In this document: in pieces, positions 9,038 to 16,254 of the stretch
How positions within the stretch are numbered: position 1 is the stretch's first letter
Layout of the letters: the number at the start of each line of letters is the position of its first letter
Assembly (NCBI GenBank): GCA_041913045.1
Contig: JAYSGB010000013.1
Span: 1 to 64,000 of the forward strand
Source: CAMLOF01 sp041913045
GTDB lineage: Bacteria; Pseudomonadota; Gammaproteobacteria; Burkholderiales; Burkholderiaceae_C
DNA length: 64,000 bases
Direction of reading: 5' to 3'
Program-made: the position numbers and the translations under genes
Notes under the pieces: generated by a model
Databases searched by the model: none
What the model was told of the DNA's origin: nothing
Seen by the model: the letters and a program-made list of their open reading frames with translations, nothing else

Positions 9038-9474
9038 GCCCCTCCTCGCTGCAACTGGGCCACGTCATGGCGAATCAGCTCGAAACCCTGCTGGGTGTAC
9101 TGCCTCCAGCGCTGGCGAGCCCAAGCTCGGTCATCGTCGTCGGTACCGACTATCTCGACCACTTTTTCATATTTGGTGAAGCTCAAAGGCACCCCAGGAA
9201 GGCAATTGACGAGCACTTGGCGAGGGCCCACATCACACTCTTCAGCAGCCAGAACCACCGTCGACCGCTCCTGCATGGCAACCACGTCGGTGTTCACTGC
9301 GTGGGAGATGAAGTCCTCTTGCGAAAAGGTCCAGAGGGCCTGATCCAATTCACGCACCAAGGGCGGGGGTGCAAGCACCACCGCCCGCATACCGGCATTG
9401 GCGACCTTGCGCAGGAGGCGGCACAGGTATGCAGGCTTGTCAGGCACGTTGAAGTGGAAAGCCACGTCGGTCAT
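9034..9474 (-). CDS. holC: DNA polymerase III chi subunit
   Basis: 146 residues, the usual size for HolC, which links the clamp loader to single-strand binding protein during replication. The N-terminus (MTDVAFHFNVPDKPAYLCRL) and the central LDQALWTFSQEDFISH stretch match the chi family. The start overlaps the pepA stop by four bases (ATGA type), the common pepA-holC arrangement in proteobacteria, and the stop overlaps the next gene in the same way. Confidence 0.92.
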   Translation of the reverse strand: MTDVAFHFNVPDKPAYLCRLLRKVANAGMRAVVLAPPPLVRELDQALWTFSQEDFISHAVNTDVVAMQERSTVVLAAEECDVGPRQVLVNCLPGVPLSFTKYEKVVEIVGTDDDDRAWARQRWRQYTQQGFELIRHDVAQLQRGGA

Positions 9475-10991
9475 GCCGGTGTTCCCCTACGCTTGGCGGT
9501 TGCTCGTTTGGCCGATGTGGGCGCCTTGACCGTCCGGCGTGCGGCCTCGTCAAGCAAATACTGAACAAGCAAGGGCACCGGCCGCCCGGTCGCACCCTTG
9601 ACAGCCCCGCTTTTCCAGGCCACGCCTGCAATGTCAAGGTGAGCCCAGGGCATGTCGTTCACGAACTTCTGCAGGAACTTGGCTGCCGTCACCGCACCTG
9701 CCTGGCGCCCGCCAACGTTGCCCATGTCGGCAAAGTTGGACTTGAGCCCTTCGGCATAGTCGTCGTCCAGCGGCATGCGCCAGCAAGGGTCAAGTGCGGC
9801 GTCTCCGGCTTCCTGGAGTTGCTGGGCCAGTTCGTCCCGGCTGGAGAAGAGTCCTGCCCGTACCCCCCCAAGGGCGATGACGCAGGCACCGGTCAGCGTC
9901 GCGATGTCGATCACGGCATGCGGCTTGAAGCGCTCGGCATAGGTCAGCGCATCGCACAGGATGAGTCGGCCTTCGGCATCGGTGTTGAGGATTTCGATTG
10001 TCTGGCCGCTCATGCTGGTGACGACATCGCCAGGCTTGGTGGCGCGGCCGTCCGGCATGTTTTCGCAACTGGGAATGAGGCCCACCACGTTGATCGTGGG
10101 CTGAAGTTCCGCCAGGGCGGCGAATGTGCCGAGCACGCTGGCTGCGCCGCCCATGTCGAACTTCATTTCGTCCATCTCTGCCGCGGGCTTGAGCGAGATG
10201 CCGCCCGTGTCGAAGGTGATGCCCTTGCCGACCAACACGACGGGAGCGCTGGACTTGGGCGCCCCCTGGTACTTCATGACAATGAAGCGCAACGGCTCTT
10301 CGGAACCCTTGGCCACGGCCAGGAAGGCCCCCATGCCCAACTTGGCAACCTCGCGCGGGCTCAGCACCTCGGTGGAAATGCGGGGCCGCTTGGCCAGTTG
10401 CTGTGCCGCCTTGGCAAGATGGGTTGGCGTAGCGTGATTTCCGGGCCGGTTCGCCCATTCCTTGGCCAGTTCCACACCGGCCACGGTGGCACATGCGCGG
10501 TCAAACGCGGATTTGACCGCCGCCTTGTCCTGGACCGCCACGACGATTTTCTGCAGCGAACGCGGCTTGCCCTTTGACTTGGTGGTGGTGTAGCTGTAGG
10601 AAGCATCGGCAACGCTCTGAACAGCCGCTGCGACCGAGGCGCCCGACGCTGCGCCCGCACAAACTGCCAGCGTCTTGACTGCGCCGCCCTTCAACAACCC
10701 CATGGCGGCTGCCACCGCCTTGCGCACCTGTGGGGCACTGCCGTCGCCAGTTCTGGCAAGCACCACGCGCCGCGCCTTGACACCTGGCAGGCGGTGCGCG
10801 GGCAGACACTGGCCTGCGCCCTCTTCCAGATCCTTGGCCGCAAGAACCTCGTGCACCCAATGAGTCAGCGGGTCAGCGGTAGTCTGGCTGGGCTTGGCTG
10901 CCACAGCGTTGTCCGGCCAGAGAAGGATCAGTGCATCAGCGGCAAGATTGGCCGCCTGGGACAGGCTCAGGGATTGGAGTTCAAAGTTCAT
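9471..10991 (-). CDS. pepA: Leucyl aminopeptidase (M17 family)
   Basis: 506 residues. A cytosolic, two-metal aminopeptidase that removes N-terminal residues from peptides; in E. coli PepA also binds DNA. The catalytic domain holds the family signature NTDAEGRL around residue 337, VGKGITFDTGGISLKP around 253-268 with the metal-binding Lys and Asp, and MKFDMGGAASVLG. It is the first gene of a minus-strand operon with holC and a small helical protein, and diverges from lptF over only 26 bases, so the two promoters must overlap the coding ends. This back-to-back pepA/lptFG order is widely conserved in proteobacteria. Confidence 0.96.
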   Translation of the reverse strand: MNFELQSLSLSQAANLAADALILLWPDNAVAAKPSQTTADPLTHWVHEVLAAKDLEEGAGQCLPAHRLPGVKARRVVLARTGDGSAPQVRKAVAAAMGLLKGGAVKTLAVCAGAASGASVAAAVQSVADASYSYTTTKSKGKPRSLQKIVVAVQDKAAVKSAFDRACATVAGVELAKEWANRPGNHATPTHLAKAAQQLAKRPRISTEVLSPREVAKLGMGAFLAVAKGSEEPLRFIVMKYQGAPKSSAPVVLVGKGITFDTGGISLKPAAEMDEMKFDMGGAASVLGTFAALAELQPTINVVGLIPSCENMPDGRATKPGDVVTSMSGQTIEILNTDAEGRLILCDALTYAERFKPHAVIDIATLTGACVIALGGVRAGLFSSRDELAQQLQEAGDAALDPCWRMPLDDDYAEGLKSNFADMGNVGGRQAGAVTAAKFLQKFVNDMPWAHLDIAGVAWKSGAVKGATGRPVPLLVQYLLDEAARRTVKAPTSAKRATAKRRGTPA

Positions 10992-11017
10992 AATGTCGGC
11001 TGTTGTTGGTTTCCACG

Positions 11018-12127
11018 ATGTTATTCCACTCTTCCATCAGGCGCGAACTCGCCCGCAGCTTTGGTGCCAGCCTGCTGGTACTAATCACCATCGTCATCAC
11101 GATGCTGCTGATCCGCACGCTGGGCCTGGCCCACAAAGGCAGCGTGGACCCGCAGGAGATCATGCTTGTGCTCACCTACACCGTGCTGGGCCGCCTGCCC
11201 ACGGTGCTGACGCTGGCGCTGTTCGTCTCCATCGTATCCACGCTCTCGCGCATGTACCGCGACAGCGAGATGGTCATCTGGTTCAGCAGCGGCCATGGGC
11301 TGGCCAGCTTCTTGCGCCCCGTCATGCGCTTTTCATGGCCTGTGCTGCTGGTCATCATGCTGATGGTGCTGTTCGTCTGGCCATGGGCCAATCAGCAAAC
11401 CGACGACTTGCGCGACCGTTACGAACGGCGCGGCGACCTGGAGCGCATTGCGCCTGGGCAGTTTCAGGAATCATCGAATGGCCGACGCGTCTTCTTCATC
11501 GACAAGGACACGGCAGATGGCAAGGAGGGGCGCAACGTTTTCGTGGCCAGCACCGAGTCAGACGGCAGTGAGAGCATCACGTCAGCGCGTTCAGGGCGCA
11601 TTGAATGGTTGGGTGACAGCCAGTTTTTGCTGCTGAGTCAGGGCCAGCGACTGGAGCAGCGGCGCGAAGGTGAAGGTACCAAGTTGCGCATCAGCGAGTT
11701 CGAAGAGTATGGCATTCAGGTGGGCAGCGCCCCGGCACTGGATGGCAGCGCACGTGGACTGAAATCCGTGCCCACCAAGACCTTGATCGAGCAACCCAAC
11801 CGGGCCTACCTGGGTGAATTGGGATGGCGCGTGGGCATGGGTTTGACTGCATTGAACTTCGTGCTGCTGGCGCTGGCGGTATCGGCGGGCAACCCGCGTG
11901 CTGGCCGCAGTGGAAACCTCATCTTCATGCTTTTCGCCTTCATCTTCTATTACAACCTGCTGAACCTGGGGCAGAACTGGGTGGCATCCGGGCTGGTGGG
12001 CTTGATGCCGTTCATGCTGGGTCTGCACGGCAGTGTGTTGGGTCTCTCATTGCTTTGGCTGGCCAAGCGCCACTACAACCTGCGCCTGTGGCCACGCCGC
12101 CGTTCCACCGTGGGGGCAGCCGCATGA
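11018..12127 (+). CDS. lptF: LPS export ABC permease LptF
   Basis: 369 residues. Inner-membrane half of the LptB2FG transporter that pulls lipopolysaccharide out of the membrane towards the LptC-A-D bridge. The hydrophobic profile fits the family: TM1 around 19-38, then segments around 55-80 and 95-125, a large periplasmic beta-jellyroll (about 130-260), and three C-terminal TMs. The N-terminal FHSSIRRELARSFGASLLVL is typical. ATG at 11018 is preferred over the upstream TTG of the longer frame. Its stop overlaps the lptG start (ATGA), so the two permeases are co-translated. Confidence 0.95.
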   Translation: MLFHSSIRRELARSFGASLLVLITIVITMLLIRTLGLAHKGSVDPQEIMLVLTYTVLGRLPTVLTLALFVSIVSTLSRMYRDSEMVIWFSSGHGLASFLRPVMRFSWPVLLVIMLMVLFVWPWANQQTDDLRDRYERRGDLERIAPGQFQESSNGRRVFFIDKDTADGKEGRNVFVASTESDGSESITSARSGRIEWLGDSQFLLLSQGQRLEQRREGEGTKLRISEFEEYGIQVGSAPALDGSARGLKSVPTKTLIEQPNRAYLGELGWRVGMGLTALNFVLLALAVSAGNPRAGRSGNLIFMLFAFIFYYNLLNLGQNWVASGLVGLMPFMLGLHGSVLGLSLLWLAKRHYNLRLWPRRRSTVGAAA

Positions 12128-13239
12128 GGACCTTGCGACGCCTCGTCTATGGCGAGATTCTGGTAGCAGTCAGCTTTGTGCTGCTGGCCTTCCTAGGGCT
12201 GTTCCTGTTCTTTGACTTCGTTGATGAACTCCCTGCGCTAGGCAAGGCCTCACCCATAGACCCGGCCAAAGTTTACGGCTTGCAGCACGCGTTCCTGTAC
12301 GTGATGCTCCTGGTGCCCAACCGTGTTTACGAACTGATGCCCATTGCCGTGCTGATTGGCTCGGTGTTCGCCCTGGCGCGCTTGGCGCAAAGCTCGGAAT
12401 ACACCATTCTTCGCACCAGCGGGCTGGGGCCGTGGCGCGCACTGCGTACGCTGCTGGGCTTGGGCGCCGTGTTCGTGGTTCTGACCTTTGGCATTGGGGA
12501 CTACCTGGCGCCGCTGGCGGACCGGACCGGGCAGTTGCTCAAGGCGCAGTTTCAAGGGCGCATCAGCGTTGGGCAGACCGGCGCCTGGCTCAAGGAGCGG
12601 CAGGACGGCAGCCAGTTCTCGGTGAACATTCGCGCCATGGACGCCAATGGCGAACTTGAGGGTGTGAGGCTGTTTGAGTTTTCGACTGACGGGCGGTTGT
12701 TGAGCCTGCTGACGGCCGAACGTGGCCAGATCGGCTCGGACCAATGGACACTGAGCAAGGTGCGAAGCACACATTTTTCAACCGGTGACGCCAATTCCGC
12801 CACGATCGACCATCGTGAACAAGGCACGCTGCTGTGGCCCACGACCATATCGGTGGAGATGGTGTCTGCCGCGCTGTTGAAACCCGAGCGCATGCGCACG
12901 GTGGACCTTTTCCAGTACATCCGGCACCTGGAAGCGAACAACCAGTCGGCCCAGCGCTATGAGATCGAGTTCTGGCGCAAGGTGTTCTACCCCTTGAGTT
13001 GCCTGGTGATGGTGGTGTTGGCTCTGCCCTTCGCGTACCTGCATTTCCGCTCGGGCGGCATTGCGGGGTACGTGTTCATGGGCGTGATGATCGGCATCAG
13101 CTTCTTCTTGCTCAACAACGTGTTTGGCTACATAGGCAACCTGCGGGCCTGGGAGCCCTGGGTGGCAGCGGCGTCACCAGCGCTGCTGTATTCACTTGCG
13201 TCGCTAGGCGCTTTTGGCTGGTTGGTGCTCAGGCGCTGA
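12124..13239 (+). CDS. lptG: LPS export ABC permease LptG
   Basis: 371 residues, partner of LptF in lipopolysaccharide extraction. It starts MRTLRRLVYGEILVAVSFVLLAFLGLFLFF, the typical TM1 of LptG, followed by two more TMs, a periplasmic domain (about 135-265) and three C-terminal TMs, including FWRKVFYPLSCLVMVVLALPFAYLH. The frame is open 300 bases further upstream inside lptF, but the ATG overlapping the lptF stop is the expected coupled start. The next gene begins 10 bases after the stop. Confidence 0.95.
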   Translation: MRTLRRLVYGEILVAVSFVLLAFLGLFLFFDFVDELPALGKASPIDPAKVYGLQHAFLYVMLLVPNRVYELMPIAVLIGSVFALARLAQSSEYTILRTSGLGPWRALRTLLGLGAVFVVLTFGIGDYLAPLADRTGQLLKAQFQGRISVGQTGAWLKERQDGSQFSVNIRAMDANGELEGVRLFEFSTDGRLLSLLTAERGQIGSDQWTLSKVRSTHFSTGDANSATIDHREQGTLLWPTTISVEMVSAALLKPERMRTVDLFQYIRHLEANNQSAQRYEIEFWRKVFYPLSCLVMVVLALPFAYLHFRSGGIAGYVFMGVMIGISFFLLNNVFGYIGNLRAWEPWVAAASPALLYSLASLGAFGWLVLRR

Positions 13240-13248
13240 AGGACGAGT

Positions 13249-13614
13249 ATGCGTGGTGTGATTGTTTTTGCCCATGGTTCGCGCGACCCGATGTGGCGTG
13301 TGCCGGTGGAGGCAGTGGCGCAGGCGGTACGCGAGCGCGACCCGCAAGCGCTGGTGACCTGCGCCTACCTGGAGCTGTGTGAACCCAGCCTCCCCGAGGC
13401 CGCCGCCGCTCTGGTGGGCCAAGGGGCCAAAGACGTGCGCGTGCTGCCGCTGTTCTTTGGGATGGGCAAACACGCGCGCGAAGACTTGCCCAAGTTGATG
13501 GAAGAACTGCGGGCGGCCCACACGGCTGCGCTCTTCCAGTTGTTGCCCGCCGCTGGCGAGCACCCGCGCCTGACCGCGCTGCTGGCCGAACTGGCCCTGG
13601 AGAACCCCGCATGA
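13249..13614 (+). CDS. CbiX/SirB-type sirohydrochlorin chelatase-like protein
   Basis: 121 residues, the length of the short single-domain CbiX/SirB chelatases that insert cobalt or iron into sirohydrochlorin for cobalamin or siroheme. Visible hallmarks are the N-terminal VFAHGSRDP with His9 and LPLFFGMGKHAREDLP with a second His, the two metal-site histidines of the family. The four-base overlap (ATGA) with the following CysB-type regulator and the adjacent methionine-type aminotransferase suggest a siroheme/sulfur-assimilation role rather than cobalamin. The metal cannot be read from sequence. Confidence 0.85.
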   Translation: MRGVIVFAHGSRDPMWRVPVEAVAQAVRERDPQALVTCAYLELCEPSLPEAAAALVGQGAKDVRVLPLFFGMGKHAREDLPKLMEELRAAHTAALFQLLPAAGEHPRLTALLAELALENPA

Positions 13615-14555
13615 ACCTGCACCAGTTCCGCTTCGTGCAGGAGGCAGTGCGCCGCAATCTGAACCTGACAGAAGCCGCCAAGGCGCTACACACGTCCCAG
13701 CCTGGCGTGTCCAAGGCCATCATCGAGCTGGAAGACGAGCTGGGGGTGGAGATTTTCGCCCGGCACGGCAAGCGCATCAAGCGCGTGACCGAGCCCGGCA
13801 CGCACGTGCTGCGCAGCATCGAAATCATCATGCGCGAGGTGAACAACCTCAAGCGCATCGGTGAACAGTTCTCGGCGCAGGACAGCGGGACCATCAGCAT
13901 TGCCACCACCCACACACAGGCACGTTACGTGCTGCCCGGCCCGGTGGCCAAGTTGCGCCAGGCCTACCCCAAGGTGGGGGTCAGCCTGCACCAGGGTTCG
14001 CCCGACCAGGTGGCACGCATGCTGCTGGACGACGTGGCAGACATTGGCGTGGCTACCGAGTCCCTGACGCAGTACGAGGACTTGATCACCCTGCCCTGTT
14101 ACGACTGGCAGCACACGCTGGTGCTGCCCTTCGCACACCCTTTGCTGGACAAGGAACGCATCAGCCTGGAAGACCTGGCCAAGGTGCCGCTGATCACCTA
14201 CCACCCTTCTTTCACTGGACGTACGCGCATCGACCAGGCCTTTGCCCAGCGACACCTGCAGCCCAACGTGGTGCTGGAGGCGATTGACTCGGACGTGATC
14301 AAGACCTACGTGAAGCTGGGCATGGGTGTGGGCGTGGTGGCTGAGATGGCCATGCAGGGCGAAGAGCGCAACCCCGACCTGGTGGCCCGCCCGGCCGGTT
14401 ACCTGTTCGGACAGAACACGGCGCGCGTGGCGTTCAAGCGCGGCGCCTACCTGCGACTGTTCGTGCTGCGCTTTGCCGAACTGCTGAGCGACAGGCTCAA
14501 CCGCAACCTCATTCTCAAGGCCATGCAGGGCAGTGGCCCGGACTACGAACTCTGA
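13611..14555 (+). CDS. cysB: CysB-family LysR-type regulator
   Basis: 314 residues. The N-terminal helix-turn-helix (about 1-60, NLTEAAKALHTSQPGVSKAI) with the MNLHQFRFVQEAVRRNLN opening is characteristic of CysB/Cbl, the activators of sulfate and sulfonate assimilation that sense O- or N-acetylserine. The effector domain (about 90-295) has the family stretch TTHTQARYVLP near its start. The overlap with the upstream chelatase gene gives coupled translation. I call the gene cysB at family level; Cbl or SsuR paralogues share these features, so the exact regulon is not fixed. Confidence 0.88.
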   Translation: MNLHQFRFVQEAVRRNLNLTEAAKALHTSQPGVSKAIIELEDELGVEIFARHGKRIKRVTEPGTHVLRSIEIIMREVNNLKRIGEQFSAQDSGTISIATTHTQARYVLPGPVAKLRQAYPKVGVSLHQGSPDQVARMLLDDVADIGVATESLTQYEDLITLPCYDWQHTLVLPFAHPLLDKERISLEDLAKVPLITYHPSFTGRTRIDQAFAQRHLQPNVVLEAIDSDVIKTYVKLGMGVGVVAEMAMQGEERNPDLVARPAGYLFGQNTARVAFKRGAYLRLFVLRFAELLSDRLNRNLILKAMQGSGPDYEL

Positions 14556-14568
14556 AACCACAAGAACC

Positions 14569-15750
14569 ATGAGCGAGACAAACACCCCGCGCACCCCCAG
14601 TTTGCAGAGCCGCCTGCCCAACGTGGGCACCACGATCTTTACGGTCATGTCTGCCCTGGCGGCAGAAACCGGCGCGGTGAACCTGGGCCAGGGCTTCCCC
14701 GACTTTGACTGCGACCCGCGCCTGGTGGATGCGGTCACGCAGGCCATGCGCGCCGGTTTGAACCAATACCCGCCCATGACCGGTGTGCCGGTGCTGCGCG
14801 AGGCCATTGCGCACAAGGTGCAGGCGCTGTACGGCCACACCTACGACGCGGGCAGCGAAATCACCGTGACCGCGGGCGCCACGCAGGCCATCCTCACGGC
14901 AATTCTGGCTGTGGTTCACCCGGGTGACGAGGTGATCGTGCTGGAGCCTTGCTACGACAGCTACGTGCCCAACATCGAGTTGGCGGGCGGCGTGGTGGTG
15001 CGTGTGCCTTTGACGCCCGGCACCTTCCACCCGGACTTTGACAAGATCGCGGCGGCCATGACGCCACGCACCCGGGCCATCATCGTCAACAGCCCGCACA
15101 ACCCCAGCGGCACGGTATGGAAACGCAATGACATGCTGCGCCTGCAGGAACTGCTGGCCCCCACCGATGTACTTCTCATCAGCGATGAGGTGTACGAGCA
15201 CATGGTCTACGACGGCCAGCCGCACGAGAGCGCCGCGCGCTACCCCGGGCTGGCGGCGCGCGCATTCATCGTAAGCAGCTTTGGCAAGACCTACCATGTG
15301 ACCGGTTGGAAGGTGGGCTACGTGGCCGCGCCCGCACCGCTGATGGCAGAGTTCCGCAAGGTCCACCAGTTCAACGTGTTCACCGTGAACACGCCCATGC
15401 AGCACGGGCTGGCTGCCTACATGGCTGACCCGGCGCCGTACCTGGAGCTGCCCGCGTTCTACGCGGGTAAGCGCGACCTGTTCCGCCAGGGTCTGGCGCG
15501 CACACGATTCAAGATGCTGCCCGGCGAAGGCACTTACTTCCAGTGCGTGGATTACAGCGAACTTGCCGTCCCCGAGCGCAGCCTGGGTGAGGCCGACTTC
15601 TGCCAGTGGCTGACGCGCGAAGTGGGCGTGGCGGCCATCCCCCTCTCGGCGTTTTACGGCGATGGCTTTGACCAGAACGTGGTGCGCTTCTGCTTTGCCA
15701 AGAAGGACGAGACATTGCGACTGGCCTTGGACCGCCTGGCCCGCCTGTGA
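14569..15750 (+). CDS. PLP-dependent aminotransferase, YbdL/methionine-type
   Basis: 393 residues. Class I/II fold-type-I aminotransferase. The Schiff-base lysine is Lys240 in SSFGKTYHVTGWKVGY, a stretch nearly diagnostic of the YbdL methionine aminotransferase group. NSPHNPSG (174-181) and SDEVYEH (about 205-211) are the PLP-binding motifs, and the opening NLGQGFPDF matches the substrate-loop region. It probably transaminates methionine, glutamine or aromatic amino acids. ATG at 14569 lies 13 bases after the cysB-like stop, so the chelatase, regulator and aminotransferase read as one operon. The longer frame from 14533 overlaps the regulator and lacks support. Confidence 0.9.
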   Translation: MSETNTPRTPSLQSRLPNVGTTIFTVMSALAAETGAVNLGQGFPDFDCDPRLVDAVTQAMRAGLNQYPPMTGVPVLREAIAHKVQALYGHTYDAGSEITVTAGATQAILTAILAVVHPGDEVIVLEPCYDSYVPNIELAGGVVVRVPLTPGTFHPDFDKIAAAMTPRTRAIIVNSPHNPSGTVWKRNDMLRLQELLAPTDVLLISDEVYEHMVYDGQPHESAARYPGLAARAFIVSSFGKTYHVTGWKVGYVAAPAPLMAEFRKVHQFNVFTVNTPMQHGLAAYMADPAPYLELPAFYAGKRDLFRQGLARTRFKMLPGEGTYFQCVDYSELAVPERSLGEADFCQWLTREVGVAAIPLSAFYGDGFDQNVVRFCFAKKDETLRLALDRLARL

Positions 15751-15818
15751 AATACCCCCACTGACGTTCAGGTTGACCACGCTCTGGTGCAGGCACAAAA
15801 TGCCGCCGGGGCGCATTT

Positions 15819-15837
15819 GCACGCATTTGGTGCGTGC
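15819..15837. other. Hairpin upstream of the small membrane gene
   Basis: GCACGCA-TTTGG-TGCGTGC is a perfect 7-bp stem, 33 bases before the start of the 126-residue membrane protein. It has no T-run, so it is more likely an operator or leader structure than a terminator for the aminotransferase gene. Confidence 0.3.
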
Positions 15838-15870
15838 AGCAAGTGACCTCAACTCAAGAGGAGAGCGGCC

Positions 15871-16251
15871 ATGAACAACAATCCGAGAAGCGCAACCTGG
15901 TTGCGCATAGCGGTGGTCTATTTTTCCGTAGGGGTGTTGATCGGGGTAGGAATGGGTGCCAGCGGCGACCACACATTGGCACCTGCCCACGCTCACGTGA
16001 ACTTGCTGGGGTGGGTATCGATGGGGCTGTTCGCCATGGTGGCTCATGTATGGCCAGCCACCACGCAAGGCAAGCTCGCCACCATTCATTTGTGGCTATA
16101 CAACTTGGCTTTGCCGGTGATGTTGGCTTCTTTGGCGGCAAAGCTGTATGGACACCACCAGTTTGACCCGCCACTGGGCATTGCCTCTATTCTGGTGGCG
16201 TTGGCCGCCTTGCTGTTTGCCATCCAGGTATGGCGGACGGTGGCGCGCTGA
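15871..16251 (+). CDS. Small histidine-rich membrane protein, resembling a cbb3-oxidase subunit I fragment
   Basis: 126 residues with about four membrane segments (12-30, 42-62, 72-92, 103-121). Helix 2 contains PAHAHVNLLGWVSMGLFAMVAH, with histidines at 34, 40, 42 and 59. AHAHVNLLGW is the kind of sequence found around haem ligands in the CcoN/NnrS-like part of the haem-copper oxidase superfamily, but the protein is far too short to be an oxidase subunit. Similar short proteins are commonly annotated as cbb3-type subunit I-like. AAGAGGAGAG lies just upstream of ATG 15871 as a strong ribosome-binding site. Convergent with hrpA, stops three bases apart. A haem or metal role is inference. Confidence 0.75.
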   Translation: MNNNPRSATWLRIAVVYFSVGVLIGVGMGASGDHTLAPAHAHVNLLGWVSMGLFAMVAHVWPATTQGKLATIHLWLYNLALPVMLASLAAKLYGHHQFDPPLGIASILVALAALLFAIQVWRTVAR

Positions 16252-16254
16252 GCC

